From NCBI GenBank assembly GCA_937958365.1, contig CALFEW010000795.1, positions 1 through 14,650 of the forward strand: DNA of 14,650 nucleotides, written 5' to 3'. Below are positions 1-7,357 of the stretch, piece by piece. This DNA comes from an uncultured Chloroflexota bacterium (lineage in GTDB: Bacteria > Chloroflexota > Anaerolineae > Promineifilales > Promineifilaceae). How positions within the stretch are numbered: position 1 is the first letter of the stretch; each line of letters starts with the position of its first letter. The notes beneath the pieces were generated by a model that saw only the letters and a program-made list of their open reading frames with translations, searched no databases and was not told the origin of the DNA. A program made the position numbers and the translations under genes.

Positions 1-954
1 AGCAAAGTGTACGCGCCACCGCAGGGCTGGCGGCGCGTGGCGCGGCAAACGCCGGTCACGGCCGTTGCCGACATCAGCCTGGCCGTGCCGCAAGGGGAAC
101 TGTTTGGCCTGCTGGGGCCAAACGGCGCAGGCAAAACCACGCTTACCAAGATGCTTTGCACGCTCATTGTGCCCAGCAGCGGGCGCGGGCTGGTGGTGGG
201 GCATGAATTGCCGGACACCCTGGCGATTCGCGCCGCCGTCGGGTTGGTGGTGTCCGACGAGCGCAGTTTCTTCTGGCGGTTGTCGGCGCGGCGCAACCTG
301 AGCTTTTTCGCGGCCATGCACGGGCTGCACGGCCGTGCAGCCGCCGACCGCGTGGATGAAGTGTTGGCCGACGTGGACTTGCTGGACGTGGCCGAGCGGC
401 GCTTTAGCAATTTTTCCAGCGGGATGCGCCAGCGTTTAGCCATCGCCCGCAGCCTGCTCCACCGGCCGCAGCTTCTCTTTCTTGACGAGCCGAGCCGCAG
501 CCTGGACCCCACAGCCACCAGCCGCCTGCACGATCTCCTGCTGCGCCTGATGGTCGGGCAAGGGCTGACCATTTTTCTTATCACTCACGATCTAGCCGAG
601 GCGGAGAAGTTGTGCGACCGGGTGGCGCTGGTGCATCACGGCCGTATCCAAACCATCGGCCGCCCGGCTGATTTGCGCCGCGAACTGCGGCCACAGCGCT
701 TGTATGTGGTGCAGGTGAGTGATGAGGGGGAAGGGGAAACGGCCGTGCTGCCCGCCTTGCGCGCCATCGTTCCCGATCTAACTATGCCGGAACCGGGTCA
801 GGTTGTGTTTCGGGCAGGGGAGGAGGATGGGCTGTTAACGGCCGTGCTGGACCACCTCCGCCAACGCGCCATCCCCATCCAAACCATCACCGCTACCCCG
901 CCCAGCCTGGAAGAAGTCTTTGCCCACTACACAACAGAGAGCGCGGAACAATGA
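1..954 (+). CDS. ABC-2 type exporter ATP-binding protein, 5' partial
   Basis: Cytoplasmic ATPase of an ABC exporter, powering the permease encoded next. The reading frame is open from base 1 (Ser-Lys-Val-Tyr at the left edge), which matches the usual 'LSKVY' start of such proteins, so the true start lies a few codons upstream and GTG at 7 is internal. Numbering from codon 7-9, Walker A GPNGAGKT is near residues 37-44, the signature is FSSGMRQ near 136, Walker B LLFLDEP near 156-162 followed by a D-loop SRSLD, and the switch histidine is in LITHD near 191-195. The Q-loop segment reads SDERSFFWRL instead of carrying the usual Gln; I recall this variant from some ABC-2 exporters. A C-terminal domain of about 100 residues follows. 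The stop overlaps the next start (ATGA, 951-954), so the two genes are translationally coupled. The substrate cannot be read from sequence. Confidence 0.93.
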   Translation, partial: SKVYAPPQGWRRVARQTPVTAVADISLAVPQGELFGLLGPNGAGKTTLTKMLCTLIVPSSGRGLVVGHELPDTLAIRAAVGLVVSDERSFFWRLSARRNLSFFAAMHGLHGRAAADRVDEVLADVDLLDVAERRFSNFSSGMRQRLAIARSLLHRPQLLFLDEPSRSLDPTATSRLHDLLLRLMVGQGLTIFLITHDLAEAEKLCDRVALVHHGRIQTIGRPADLRRELRPQRLYVVQVSDEGEGETAVLPALRAIVPDLTMPEPGQVVFRAGEEDGLLTAVLDHLRQRAIPIQTITATPPSLEEVFAHYTTESAEQ

Positions 955-1781
955 CCCACCAACCAACCATCAAACCCACAAACCTCCTCTGGTCCTTCCT
1001 CGCCCGCGACTTCCACACCGAGGTCAGCTACCGGTTGGCGTTTGTCGTGAGCATTGGCGGCATTTTGCTGCGCGCCCTGGTCTTCTTTTTCCTGTCGCAG
1101 TTCATCAACGCCATCGCCGGGCCAGAGCTGGATTTGTACAACGGCGACTATTTCTCCTTTGTCATCATCGGCATTGCCCTGGGCGGCTACTTTAGCACCG
1201 GGCTAACCGGCTTCGCCGACGCCCTGCGCCAGTCACAAACCACCGGCACGCTGGAGGCGATGATGATGACGCCCGTGCCCGTCTCCTGGATCGTGGTGGG
1301 GTCGGCGGCCTGGAGCTACGTCTACACCACGTTTCGGGTGATTGTGTATCTGCTGATTGGCGTGCTGCTGTTGGGATTGGACCTGAGCCGGGCCAATTTC
1401 CCGGCGGCGCTGCTGATTTTGCTGCTGTCCATCGTCGCCTTCGCCAGCATCGGCATCCTGACGGCCAGCGTCATCATGGTCATCAAGCGCGGCGAGCCGA
1501 TCACCGGGCTGTTTGCCAATCTGGCGAATCTGGTGGGCGGGGTGTTTTATCCGGTGGCGATTTTGCCGGGCTGGCTGCAATTGATTGCCGGGCTGCTGCC
1601 CATCACCTATGCCATGCGGGCCATGCGCGCTGCTTTGCTGACCGGCGCGTCCTGGGCCGAGTTGGCCGGGGATATGCTGGCGCTGCTGCTGTTTTGTCTG
1701 GTCTTGTTTCCGCTGTCGCTGGTGGCCTTCCGCTTTGCCGTTGACCGCGCGCGGGCAGATGGCAGCCTGGCGCATTATTGA
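951..1781 (+). CDS. ABC-2 type transporter permease
   Basis: Integral membrane subunit (276 aa) pairing with the ATPase encoded just upstream. The protein is strongly hydrophobic with about six membrane segments: around residues 25-50 (LAFVVSIGGILLRALVFFFL), the FVIIGIALGGYF stretch, VIVYLLIGVLLLG, the LLILLLSIVAFASIGIL stretch, a GGVFYPVAILPGWL motif typical of ABC-2 permeases before the fifth, and a final LALLLFCLVLFPLSLVAF segment. The conserved QSQTTGTLEAMMMTPV cytoplasmic stretch is typical of the family. The ATG lies inside the upstream stop (ATGA overlap). The first codons after ATG (bases 958-989) are unusually regular with an 8-bp spacing. No terminator is obvious between 1782 and the promoter at 1809. 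The pair resembles daunorubicin/polysaccharide-type exporters, but the cargo is unknown. Confidence 0.9.
   Translation: MTHQPTIKPTNLLWSFLARDFHTEVSYRLAFVVSIGGILLRALVFFFLSQFINAIAGPELDLYNGDYFSFVIIGIALGGYFSTGLTGFADALRQSQTTGTLEAMMMTPVPVSWIVVGSAAWSYVYTTFRVIVYLLIGVLLLGLDLSRANFPAALLILLLSIVAFASIGILTASVIMVIKRGEPITGLFANLANLVGGVFYPVAILPGWLQLIAGLLPITYAMRAMRAALLTGASWAELAGDMLALLLFCLVLFPLSLVAFRFAVDRARADGSLAHY
958..989. repeat. Weak 8-bp periodic run at the permease N-terminus
   Basis: Four consecutive octamers fit the pattern ACC-A/C-A/T/C-C-x-x: ACCAACCA, ACCATCAA, ACCCACAA and ACCTCCTC. They begin right after the start codon and encode the hydrophilic cytoplasmic tail before the first membrane segment. 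The same style of 8-bp run occurs at 8432-8510 and 14302-14349. Degenerate; chance cannot be excluded. Confidence 0.35.
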
Positions 1782-1808
1782 GCGAATGGCGGTGAAGATG
1801 TCCGTGCT

Positions 1809-1836
1809 TTGAAACTTCCTCTACCTTGCTTATAAT
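1809..1836 (+). promoter_or_regulatory. Sigma70-type promoter of the phosphatase gene
   Basis: TTGAAA (1809-1814), a 16-bp spacer, then a perfect TATAAT (1831-1836). Start of transcription is expected near 1843. A ribosome binding site AAGGA (1854-1858) follows, 9 bases before the ATG at 1868. This makes the phosphatase/P-loop pair independent of the ABC genes. Confidence 0.75.
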
Positions 1837-1867
1837 CCACCTTGATTTCACACAAGGAAAATAATTC

Positions 1868-2578
1868 ATGGACGTACAATTTGCCGTCGCCAAAGTCAGT
1901 AAATACGCTTCAAGCGAAAGCGGCGATACCCTGGAAATGATCGAACGGCCGCATGGCGGCATCTCCCTGGTGCTGGCCGATGGGCAGCGCAGCGGCAAAT
2001 CGGCCAAAGCCATCAGCAACGTCGTCGCCCGTAAAGCCATCCAACTGCTGGCCGAAGGCGTGCGCGACGGCGCCGCCGCCCGTGCGGCCCACGACTACCT
2101 CTACACCTATCGCGGCGGCAAAGTCAGTTCCACCCTCAACATCCTCTCGGCCGACGCCCGCACCAAGACTTTTGTCATTTCGCGCAACAACGAAGCGCCG
2201 GTGATTGTGCGCACGCCGGCCGCCGGCCTGTATCTGCTGGACGAACCGTCGCAAAGCGTGGGTGTGCGCCAGAACACCAAGCCGGTCATCACCGAAATTC
2301 CCATCGAAGAAGGCGTGGTTATTGTGGTGTTTACAGATGGCTTGCGGCACGCTGGCAGCCCCAGTGGCAACGTGTTGTACGATCCATTGGCCGCCGTTGG
2401 CCGCATGTTGGCCGATGGCATCGCCTCGCCGCGCACCATCGCCGACACGCTGTTGGAAGAGGCCCTGGCCATTGAAAACGGCCGTCCCAAAGACGACATC
2501 AGTGTGTTGGTAACGGCCGTACTCCCCCACGCCCACAACGACGTCCGGCGGCTGGAAGTCCACATGCCGCTAAACTAA
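1868..2578 (+). CDS. Small PP2C/SpoIIE-family serine phosphatase (RsbX/RsbU-like)
   Basis: Predicted metal-dependent protein phosphatase of the SpoIIE type, 236 aa with no sensor domain, so closest in architecture to stand-alone RsbX-type phosphatases that act on anti-sigma antagonists or stressosome proteins. Visible motifs: SGD at residues 18-20, LVLADGQRSGKSA at 34-46 (the metal-binding Asp-Gly followed by the SGK/SGKS stretch), FTDGL at 155-159, and DDIS at 209-212, which carries the C-terminal metal-binding aspartate. It has a good promoter (1809-1836) and a ribosome binding site AAGGA 9 bases from ATG. The next gene starts 2 bases after its stop, so the two are one operon. No anti-sigma or stressosome gene is visible here, so the substrate is unknown. 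ACGGCCGT appears twice near its 3' end (2478, 2513). Confidence 0.85.
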   Translation: MDVQFAVAKVSKYASSESGDTLEMIERPHGGISLVLADGQRSGKSAKAISNVVARKAIQLLAEGVRDGAAARAAHDYLYTYRGGKVSSTLNILSADARTKTFVISRNNEAPVIVRTPAAGLYLLDEPSQSVGVRQNTKPVITEIPIEEGVVIVVFTDGLRHAGSPSGNVLYDPLAAVGRMLADGIASPRTIADTLLEEALAIENGRPKDDISVLVTAVLPHAHNDVRRLEVHMPLN

Positions 2579-2580
2579 CT

Positions 2581-2976
2581 ATGCCCGACCCCTACCCTGA
2601 GTCCCCGCGAATTGCCCTGGTTGGTCCGTGCGCCGCCGGCAAAAGCACCCTGGGCAAAGCCTTGCGCGCCGCCGGTTACAACGTGCGCCAGCCCGCGCAG
2701 GAACATTCCTACGTGCCCCACATGTGGCAGCGCCTCACCCAACCGGATATTCTCATTTACCTCGATCTGGATTTTACGAATCTGGCGCAGCGCCACCCCA
2801 CGACCCATGGCGGACCAGAACGATTGGCCGACCAACACCAACGCCTCAGCCACGCCCACGCCCATGCCGACCTGTATGTGGACACCAGCAATCTGACTCC
2901 CCAGGAAGTACAGGAGAGGGTGCTGGCCTTCTTGCAAACCATGCTGGCAGACGACGGAACACAGAACGGAAGCTAA
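2581..2976 (+). CDS. Small P-loop NTPase/kinase-like protein
   Basis: A 131-aa protein with a clear Walker A motif, GPCAAGKST (residues 15-23), directly after a first beta strand (RIALV), as in nucleoside, shikimate or adenylate-type kinases. A DILIYLDLDF strand may serve as Walker B, and it ends with LYVDTSNLTPQEVQERVLAFL, the tail often seen in small P-loop kinases where VDTS precedes the last helix. It is shorter than shikimate kinase (about 170 aa) and I see no obvious lid arginines beyond QRH, so substrate and activity are uncertain. It starts 2 bases after the phosphatase stop. Its 3' end converges on the TPR gene with only 10 bases between stops, and no terminator is visible there. Confidence 0.75.
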   Translation: MPDPYPESPRIALVGPCAAGKSTLGKALRAAGYNVRQPAQEHSYVPHMWQRLTQPDILIYLDLDFTNLAQRHPTTHGGPERLADQHQRLSHAHAHADLYVDTSNLTPQEVQERVLAFLQTMLADDGTQNGS

Positions 2977-2986
2977 CTGACAGCAC

Positions 2987-3802
2987 TTACCGCTTAAACA
3001 ACCCGCCCAACAACCCCGATTCGCCCCGGCGGCGCGCTTTAATGCGCTCGGTCATTTGCTGCGCCGCCGGCAAGTTGCCTAAACGCAGCGATTGTTGGTT
3101 GGCGCGTTCGGCTTCATCGATCTGCCCTTTCTGGAAGTAGGCCACGCTCACTTTGTGCCACAGTAGCGGATTTTGCGGCTCAAAATGTACAGATTCCTTG
3201 TAAATCTCCAGAGCTTCGTCTATCTGGTCGTGGTCCAGGTAAAAATCGGCAAGTCTGGCGCGCAGGCGCAGCCGCTGTGGGGGCGTTTGGGAGATGGAAA
3301 CGGCCGTTTCCACCGCTGCGACCGTATTTTCCACGTCACCTTGCCGCAGCCAATAAGCCACTTCGGCCTGGTGAACGTAAAAATTATCCGGTTCCTGATC
3401 GTGGAGATAATCTAAGACCAGGCGAGCATCCGGGAAACGGCCGTGATACACATACACCAGCGCCTCAATCATATTAATCATCACCACGTCAGGCTCCAAC
3501 GCCTGCGCTTTTTCCAGCCACGTCATCGCCGCATCCAACCCAGACGCCACATAAGAACCATCCTGCTCCCGCGACGCCGCCACCAGCACATACGCCACTC
3601 CCGCATACGCATACGGCTCCGAACCGCCAGACTGGAAAATTCGGACCGCCTCCACCAACGTGCGCGGATCGCTAGAATAGCCTTCCACCTTATCCAGGCC
3701 AATCTCATACGTTACCCGGCCTTGCGCCGTCGCCGCCGGGTCCGTGGGCCAGGTCATTTTTGTCAGGTGTGGCAAAAGCTGTTTCAACAATTGTTCGCCC
3801 AT
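2987..3802 (-). CDS. TPR-repeat protein (soluble)
   Basis: A 271-aa protein with no signal peptide or membrane segment, probably cytoplasmic, expected to be a protein-protein interaction scaffold. The C-terminal half holds the clearest tetratricopeptide repeats: LADFYLDHDQIDEALEIYKE and VSVAYFQKGQIDEAERANQQ (about residues 180-240), with degenerate repeats earlier (around WLEKAQALEPD and LVLDYLHDQEPDNFYVHQAE). The tail KARRRGESGLLGGLFKR is basic. The start is supported by GGGAGG ending 7-8 bases upstream of the ATG. It lies downstream of groEL on the same strand but is separated from it by a strong terminator (3843-3878), so it likely uses its own weak promoter or read-through. Contains ACGGCCGT at 3300 inside a 16-bp perfect palindrome (3296-3311) and again at 3437. 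Specific partner unknown. Confidence 0.85.
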   Translation of the reverse strand: MGEQLLKQLLPHLTKMTWPTDPAATAQGRVTYEIGLDKVEGYSSDPRTLVEAVRIFQSGGSEPYAYAGVAYVLVAASREQDGSYVASGLDAAMTWLEKAQALEPDVVMINMIEALVYVYHGRFPDARLVLDYLHDQEPDNFYVHQAEVAYWLRQGDVENTVAAVETAVSISQTPPQRLRLRARLADFYLDHDQIDEALEIYKESVHFEPQNPLLWHKVSVAYFQKGQIDEAERANQQSLRLGNLPAAQQMTERIKARRRGESGLLGGLFKR

Positions 3803-3842
3803 AGAAAAACCTCCCGTCCCCGCCAGTGTACTAAAACCACCT

Positions 3843-3878
3843 CAAAAAGAAAAGACCCCTCCGAAGAGGGGCCTCTTT
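3843..3878 (-). terminator. Rho-independent terminator of groES-groEL
   Basis: Read on the minus strand: stem GGCCCCTC, loop TTCG, stem GAGGGGTC, flanked by additional A-T pairs and followed by TTTTCTTTT. The UUCG-type loop gives a very stable hairpin. It lies 34 bases beyond the groEL stop and 40 bases before the next minus-strand gene, so it ends the chaperonin transcript. Confidence 0.9.
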
Positions 3879-3879
3879 A

Positions 3880-3914
3880 ACATCAACTAACAATTTCCCA
3901 CTATCAACTAACTA
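3880..3914. repeat. Degenerate 7-bp run at the groEL stop codon
   Basis: Five successive heptamers on the minus strand (AGTTAGT, TGATAGT, GGGAAAT, TGTTAGT, TGATGTT) fill the space from the groEL stop to the terminator stem. They resemble the CCATTGG/GTCAATA arrays at 10383 and 13765 but are weaker. Best read as a decayed heptad array; chance is possible. Confidence 0.4.
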
Positions 3915-5558
3915 GAAGTCCATTCCGCCCATGCCACCGGGGCCACCGGCCGGCATCGGGGGTTCTTTCTCCGGGATGTCCGTGATCAGAGCTTCGGTCG
4001 TCAGAATCATGGAGGCGATGCTCGCCGCATTTTCCACAGCGCCACGAGTCACTTTGGCCGGGTCAATGATGCCGGCTTTGATCATGTTGACATACTCGCC
4101 ATCCAAAACGTTGAAGCCGATTTTGTCATCATTCTTGTCAGCCTGTTCGCGGCGCACGTTCTGAATGATCACGTCGCCATTCATGCCGGCGTTTTCCGCC
4201 AGTTTACGCATGGGGGCCAACAAAGCCTGACGCAGAATGCCTACACCCGTGGTCGGGTCGCCATCAGCGACTTTCACGTCATCCAGAGCGGACAGGGCAT
4301 TCAACAAAGCCACACCGCCACCGGGGACGATACCTTCTTCCACGGCCGCGCGAGTCGCGCTCAGGGCATCTTCTACGCGGTGCTTCTTTTCTTTCAGTTC
4401 AACTTCGGTAGCCGCACCCACGCGAATAATCGCCACACCACCGGCCAGTTTGGCCAGGCGTTCTTGCAGTTTTTCGCGGTCATAGTCAGAGGTGCTGCGG
4501 TCAATTTCCACTTTGATTTGCTCAACGCGAGCTTTAATCATGGCATCGTCGCCGGCGCCGTCTACAACCGTGGTTTCGTCTTTAGAAGCAACCACTTTGG
4601 CTGCCCGACCCAGGTCGCTCAACTGCACGCTGTCCAGTTTACGACCCATTTCTTCGGTGATGACCTCGCCGCCGGTGAGGGTAGCGATGTCTTGCAGCAT
4701 GGCTTTGCGGCGGTCGCCGAAGCCGGGGGCTTTCACGGCCATCGCGTTGATCATGCCGCGCAGTTTATTCAGAACCAGCGTCGCCAGGGCTTCGCCGTCT
4801 ACGTCTTCGGCGATAACAACCAGGTTTTTCTTGCCGATCTGGACCAGTTTTTCCAAAATAGGCACGATGTCTTGCGCCGAGCTGATTTTCTTGTCGTGAA
4901 TCAGGATGTAAGCGTCTTCAACGACGGCTTCCATGGTGTCGGTATCAGTCACAAAATAGGCGCTGATATAACCACGGTCAAACTGCATACCTTCCACGTA
5001 TTCGGTCTCGAATTCCAGACCACGTGATTCTTCTACGGTGATGACGCCGTCTTTACCGACTTTGTCCATGACCTCGGCAATCAGCGTGCCGATGGCGCGA
5101 TCTTGGGCCGAAATGGAGGCGACGGAAGCGATTTCTTCTACGCTGTCAATGGTGACAGCCATTTCACGAATGCGGGCGGCTAAAGCGGCCGTTCCGGCTT
5201 CGATGCCTTGTTTCAAGAGCATGGGGTTGGCCCCGGCGGCCACGTTCTTCAGACCTTCGTGGACCATGTGTTGGGCCAAAACGGTGGCAGTGGTGGTTCC
5301 GTCACCGGCGATGTCATTGGTTTTAATCGCGGCTTCTTTGAATAACTGGGCGCCCATGTTTTCAAAGGGGTCTTCCAGTTCGATTTCTTTCGCTACGGTC
5401 ACACCGTCGTGGGTGATGGTGGGTGCGCCAAATTTTTTGTCAATCGCCACATTGCGGCCTTTGGGACCAAGCGTTGTGGAAACGGCATTTGCTACAGTGT
5501 CGATGCCTTTCTTCAGTTTGCGACGGGCATCTTCAGAAAAAATAAGTTGCTTAGCCAT
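3912..5558 (-). CDS. groEL: Chaperonin GroEL (Hsp60)
   Basis: ATP-driven 14-mer folding chamber of the cytoplasm, working with GroES. Length 548 aa is standard. Seen: the N-terminus MAKQLIFSEDARRKL, phosphate loop TTLGPKGRNV (28-37), catalytic and nucleotide-binding GDGTTT (85-90), the ATP-binding and hydrolysis segment VEDALSATRAAVEEGIVPGGG, and the Gly-Met-rich flexible tail ending GGMGGMDF. An SD sequence AAGGAG lies 11 bases upstream of the ATG, and the same AAGGAGATAT stretch precedes groES. Separated from groES by 42 bases and transcribed with it under HrcA/CIRCE control (5931-6033). The gene contains no ACGGCCGT, unlike most neighbours, although the near-misses ACGGCCGC (about 4342) and GCGGCCGT (about 5186) occur. 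Complete, with no odd residues noticed. Confidence 0.99.
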   Translation of the reverse strand: MAKQLIFSEDARRKLKKGIDTVANAVSTTLGPKGRNVAIDKKFGAPTITHDGVTVAKEIELEDPFENMGAQLFKEAAIKTNDIAGDGTTTATVLAQHMVHEGLKNVAAGANPMLLKQGIEAGTAALAARIREMAVTIDSVEEIASVASISAQDRAIGTLIAEVMDKVGKDGVITVEESRGLEFETEYVEGMQFDRGYISAYFVTDTDTMEAVVEDAYILIHDKKISSAQDIVPILEKLVQIGKKNLVVIAEDVDGEALATLVLNKLRGMINAMAVKAPGFGDRRKAMLQDIATLTGGEVITEEMGRKLDSVQLSDLGRAAKVVASKDETTVVDGAGDDAMIKARVEQIKVEIDRSTSDYDREKLQERLAKLAGGVAIIRVGAATEVELKEKKHRVEDALSATRAAVEEGIVPGGGVALLNALSALDDVKVADGDPTTGVGILRQALLAPMRKLAENAGMNGDVIIQNVRREQADKNDDKIGFNVLDGEYVNMIKAGIIDPAKVTRGAVENAASIASMILTTEALITDIPEKEPPMPAGGPGGMGGMDF

Positions 5559-5600
5559 TGTCTAAATATCTCCTTACTTTCAATTACTCGTAATGAACAA

Positions 5601-5894
5601 TTACTCGATAATCGCCAAAACGTCAGATTCTTTGAGGATCAACAGTTTTTTGCCGTCAATTTTAATTTCTGTGCCACCGTATTTGGCATAGAGGACACGG
5701 TCGCCAAGTTTGACGTCCATCTTGATGCGTTTGCCATCTTCGTCACGGCGGCCAGGGCCTACGGCGATGACTTCGCCTTCCTGGGGTTTTTCTTTGGCGG
5801 TTTCCGGCAAAACCAGGCCAGAGGGGGTCACTTCTTCGCGTTCTTTTGGCTCAACAACCAAACGGTCGGCAAGCGGTTTTAAGTTCAGGGACAT
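5601..5894 (-). CDS. groES: Co-chaperonin GroES (Hsp10)
   Basis: Heptameric lid of the GroEL chamber, 97 aa, full length. Starts MSLNLKPLADRLVVEP as expected. The mobile loop (about residues 17-34) has LVL at 27-29 in place of the usual hydrophobic IVL that binds GroEL, and the roof segment GPGRRDEDGKR and the C-terminal core LGDRVLYAKYGGTEIKIDGK are intact. An SD AAAGGAG ends about 8 bases before the ATG. First gene of the groES-groEL operon, with a near-consensus promoter 78 bases upstream and two CIRCE operators. The 42-bp spacer to groEL holds only the groEL ribosome binding site and a short direct repeat (CAATTACTCG, twice). Confidence 0.98.
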   Translation of the reverse strand: MSLNLKPLADRLVVEPKEREEVTPSGLVLPETAKEKPQEGEVIAVGPGRRDEDGKRIKMDVKLGDRVLYAKYGGTEIKIDGKKLLILKESDVLAIIE

Positions 5895-5930
5895 GCTATA
5901 TCTCCTTTTTTAGATAATTCTCTTGGGAAC

Positions 5931-5957
5931 TTGGCACTCGCACGTATAGAGTGCTAA
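5931..5957. promoter_or_regulatory. CIRCE operator 1 (HrcA site), downstream of promoter
   Basis: TTGGCACTC, 9-bp spacer (5940-5948), GAGTGCTAA. This matches the CIRCE consensus TTAGCACTC-N9-GAGTGCTAA in 17 of 18 arm positions. It lies in the groES leader, between the predicted transcription start (near 5965) and the ribosome binding site, the classical position for HrcA repression. hrcA itself is not in the window. Confidence 0.95.
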
Positions 5958-5971
5958 GCGCATCTTGGAAA

Positions 5972-5999
5972 ATTCTAGCATAGTTTTGGGGCTTGTCAA
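5972..5999 (-). promoter_or_regulatory. Sigma70-type promoter of groES-groEL
   Basis: On the minus strand TTGACA (5994-5999, perfect -35), 16-bp spacer, TAGAAT (5972-5977, one mismatch to TATAAT). Expected start near 5965, which gives a leader of about 70 bases containing CIRCE 1. It lies exactly between the two CIRCE operators. Confidence 0.88.
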
Positions 6000-6006
6000 G
6001 GATTTT

Positions 6007-6033
6007 TTGGCAGTCTAAGGAAACGAGTGCTAA
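6007..6033. promoter_or_regulatory. CIRCE operator 2 (degenerate), upstream of promoter
   Basis: TTGGCAGTC, exact 9-bp spacer (6016-6024), GAGTGCTAA. The right arm is perfect and the left arm has two mismatches, so 16 of 18 positions fit. It sits just upstream of the -35 hexamer; its centre is 76 bp from that of CIRCE 1. Two HrcA dimers could therefore bracket the promoter. Confidence 0.75.
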
Positions 6034-6046
6034 GCCGATGTGTGAC

Positions 6047-6111
6047 GTATTCCGTGAACCGTATTGAGTTGCTCCCTCACGGTTCACGGTATACGGGATA
6101 CGGAAAACGGC
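6047..6111. repeat. Mirror heptad array / hairpin upstream of the groES operators
   Basis: Left units GTATTCC, GTGAACC, GTATTGA; right units TCACGGT (twice), ATACGGG, ATACGGA, AAACGGC, which are the reverse-complement type. CCGTGAACCGT (6052-6062) and ACGGTTCACGG (6079-6089) are perfect 11-bp inverted copies with a 16-base loop. Lies between the 3' end of the minus-strand TPR gene and the groES control region, so it may also act on the TPR transcript end, although no T-run follows. Confidence 0.7.
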
Positions 6112-6120
6112 TTACAGGTA

Positions 6121-7329
6121 TCAGCCGCCGGGTACGGCGCGACGGCATTCTTCAATACCGGCAGCAGCGTCTTCGCGCCAGGCCAGGCTGACGGCAATGA
6201 CCTGTTCAAACAGGGGAACAGCCTGGGAGCAGTTGTCTAAGCTGTCGCGGATGTAGGCGTTGCCCAACATGAGAAAGAAGCGGGCGTTCAAGTCGGTGGC
6301 TTCGCCGTATAGGGAGACTGCTCGTTGCAGCGATTCGATGGCATTGGGGTAATTGAATTGGCGAAAATAGGCTTCTCCTAAACGGCCGTGCGCCCGCGCC
6401 ACGTTGGGGTTTAACCGAACAGCCTCTAATGCGTTTTGTTCTGCCGTGGGGTCTTCCCCCAGTTGCAGGTACATGTACGCCAGGCCATCATAAGCCGCCG
6501 CATATTCAGGGTCGGCAGCAATGGCCTGCTCAAAGCTGAGAATGGCTTCCGGGATATTGCCCGTGCCAAAAAAGTTGTAACCCAGACCATAATAAAGGTC
6601 TGGGTTGTCAGGATCATATTGCAAACCCAATTGATAATTCTCACGCGCTGCTTCATAGTAGCCCTGATACACCAGCGTGACAGCCATGTAATAACGAGCT
6701 AACGGATTTTCCGGGTCTATAGTCACCGCCAGATCGGCCATTTCTTGGGCGCGGACGAAGCGACTGGGATCGTTGGGCAGTACCAGGCCAGCCGCGGCGT
6801 AGGCATAGGCATCGGAGTTTTGCGGATTGATGTCTATGGCTTTTTCCGCGGCTTGAACGGCCTGGGCGTATTGCAGGGCGGCCCCGGTTGGATCGCCTAA
6901 ATCCAGAAGGCGCTCGCCATTGGCAATGTAAGCGGCGGCGGCGGCTGTCCAGATACCATCGTTGTCAGGAGCTAAGACGGTGGCCTGTTCGGCCACTTCT
7001 AAGGCGCGTTCTGGTTGGCGAGTATCTACCAACAGGTTGATTAAGCGGACAAAAAATTCAGGTTTGGTGGCATCCAGGCGAATGGCGTTTTCATAAAACT
7101 CAACAGCTTTCAGCGTTTCGCCATCGCCTTCGCTGAGGTCGGCCAGCAGTGCATATTCGGTGGCCGACCGTGTGGGTTGTGGCGTGGGTGTGGGGATGAT
7201 GGCGTCGCGTACTTCGTCGCTGTTAACCATCACAAACATGGCCACGCCAATGCCGAATATGACAAATAAGACCAACAGGCAAGATGGTCCCTGTCTGGGA
7301 TAACGCGGGGGTGTGCGTTTGATTATCAT
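6121..7329 (-). CDS. Membrane-anchored TPR protein
   Basis: A 402-aa protein with a basic N-terminus (MIIKRTPPRYPRQ), one membrane segment at about 17-35, then a Pro/Thr linker (PTPTPQPTRSA) and a long array of tetratricopeptide repeats filling the rest, for example EFYENAIRLDATKPEFFVRL, YYEAARENYQLGLQYDPDNP, NIPEAILSFEQAIAADPEYA and NYPNAIESLQRAVSLYGEA. Predicted N-in, with the TPR domain outside the membrane; a scaffold for envelope proteins is the likely role, partner unknown. A cysteine pair (NCSQ, EECR) near the C-terminus could form a disulfide if exported. No strong Shine-Dalgarno sequence precedes the ATG. A terminator-like hairpin (7358-7384) lies in its leader. ACGGCCGT at 6382. Confidence 0.85.
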   Translation of the reverse strand: MIIKRTPPRYPRQGPSCLLVLFVIFGIGVAMFVMVNSDEVRDAIIPTPTPQPTRSATEYALLADLSEGDGETLKAVEFYENAIRLDATKPEFFVRLINLLVDTRQPERALEVAEQATVLAPDNDGIWTAAAAAYIANGERLLDLGDPTGAALQYAQAVQAAEKAIDINPQNSDAYAYAAAGLVLPNDPSRFVRAQEMADLAVTIDPENPLARYYMAVTLVYQGYYEAARENYQLGLQYDPDNPDLYYGLGYNFFGTGNIPEAILSFEQAIAADPEYAAAYDGLAYMYLQLGEDPTAEQNALEAVRLNPNVARAHGRLGEAYFRQFNYPNAIESLQRAVSLYGEATDLNARFFLMLGNAYIRDSLDNCSQAVPLFEQVIAVSLAWREDAAAGIEECRRAVPGG

Positions 7330-7357
7330 AGTTTAGTTGCAGGCGCCCCTTTTTACA

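Noticed and set aside
7..9. GTG at position 7 as the start of the ABC ATPase gene
   Set aside because: The frame is open to base 1 and the residues there (Ser-Lys-Val-Tyr) continue the normal N-terminus of the family, so the gene is cut by the window edge.
1910..2563. 217-codon minus-strand ORF opposite the phosphatase gene
   Set aside because: Antisense shadow; the plus strand has clear PP2C motifs, a promoter and a ribosome binding site.
5581..5607. Direct repeat CAATTACTCG (twice) in the groES-groEL spacer as another heptad array
   Set aside because: The copies are 17 bases apart, not a multiple of seven, and no unit pattern is visible between them.
5896..6087. Small minus-strand ORF of 63 codons upstream of groES
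   Set aside because: It covers the promoter, both CIRCE operators and a hairpin repeat; no homology features and no ribosome binding site.
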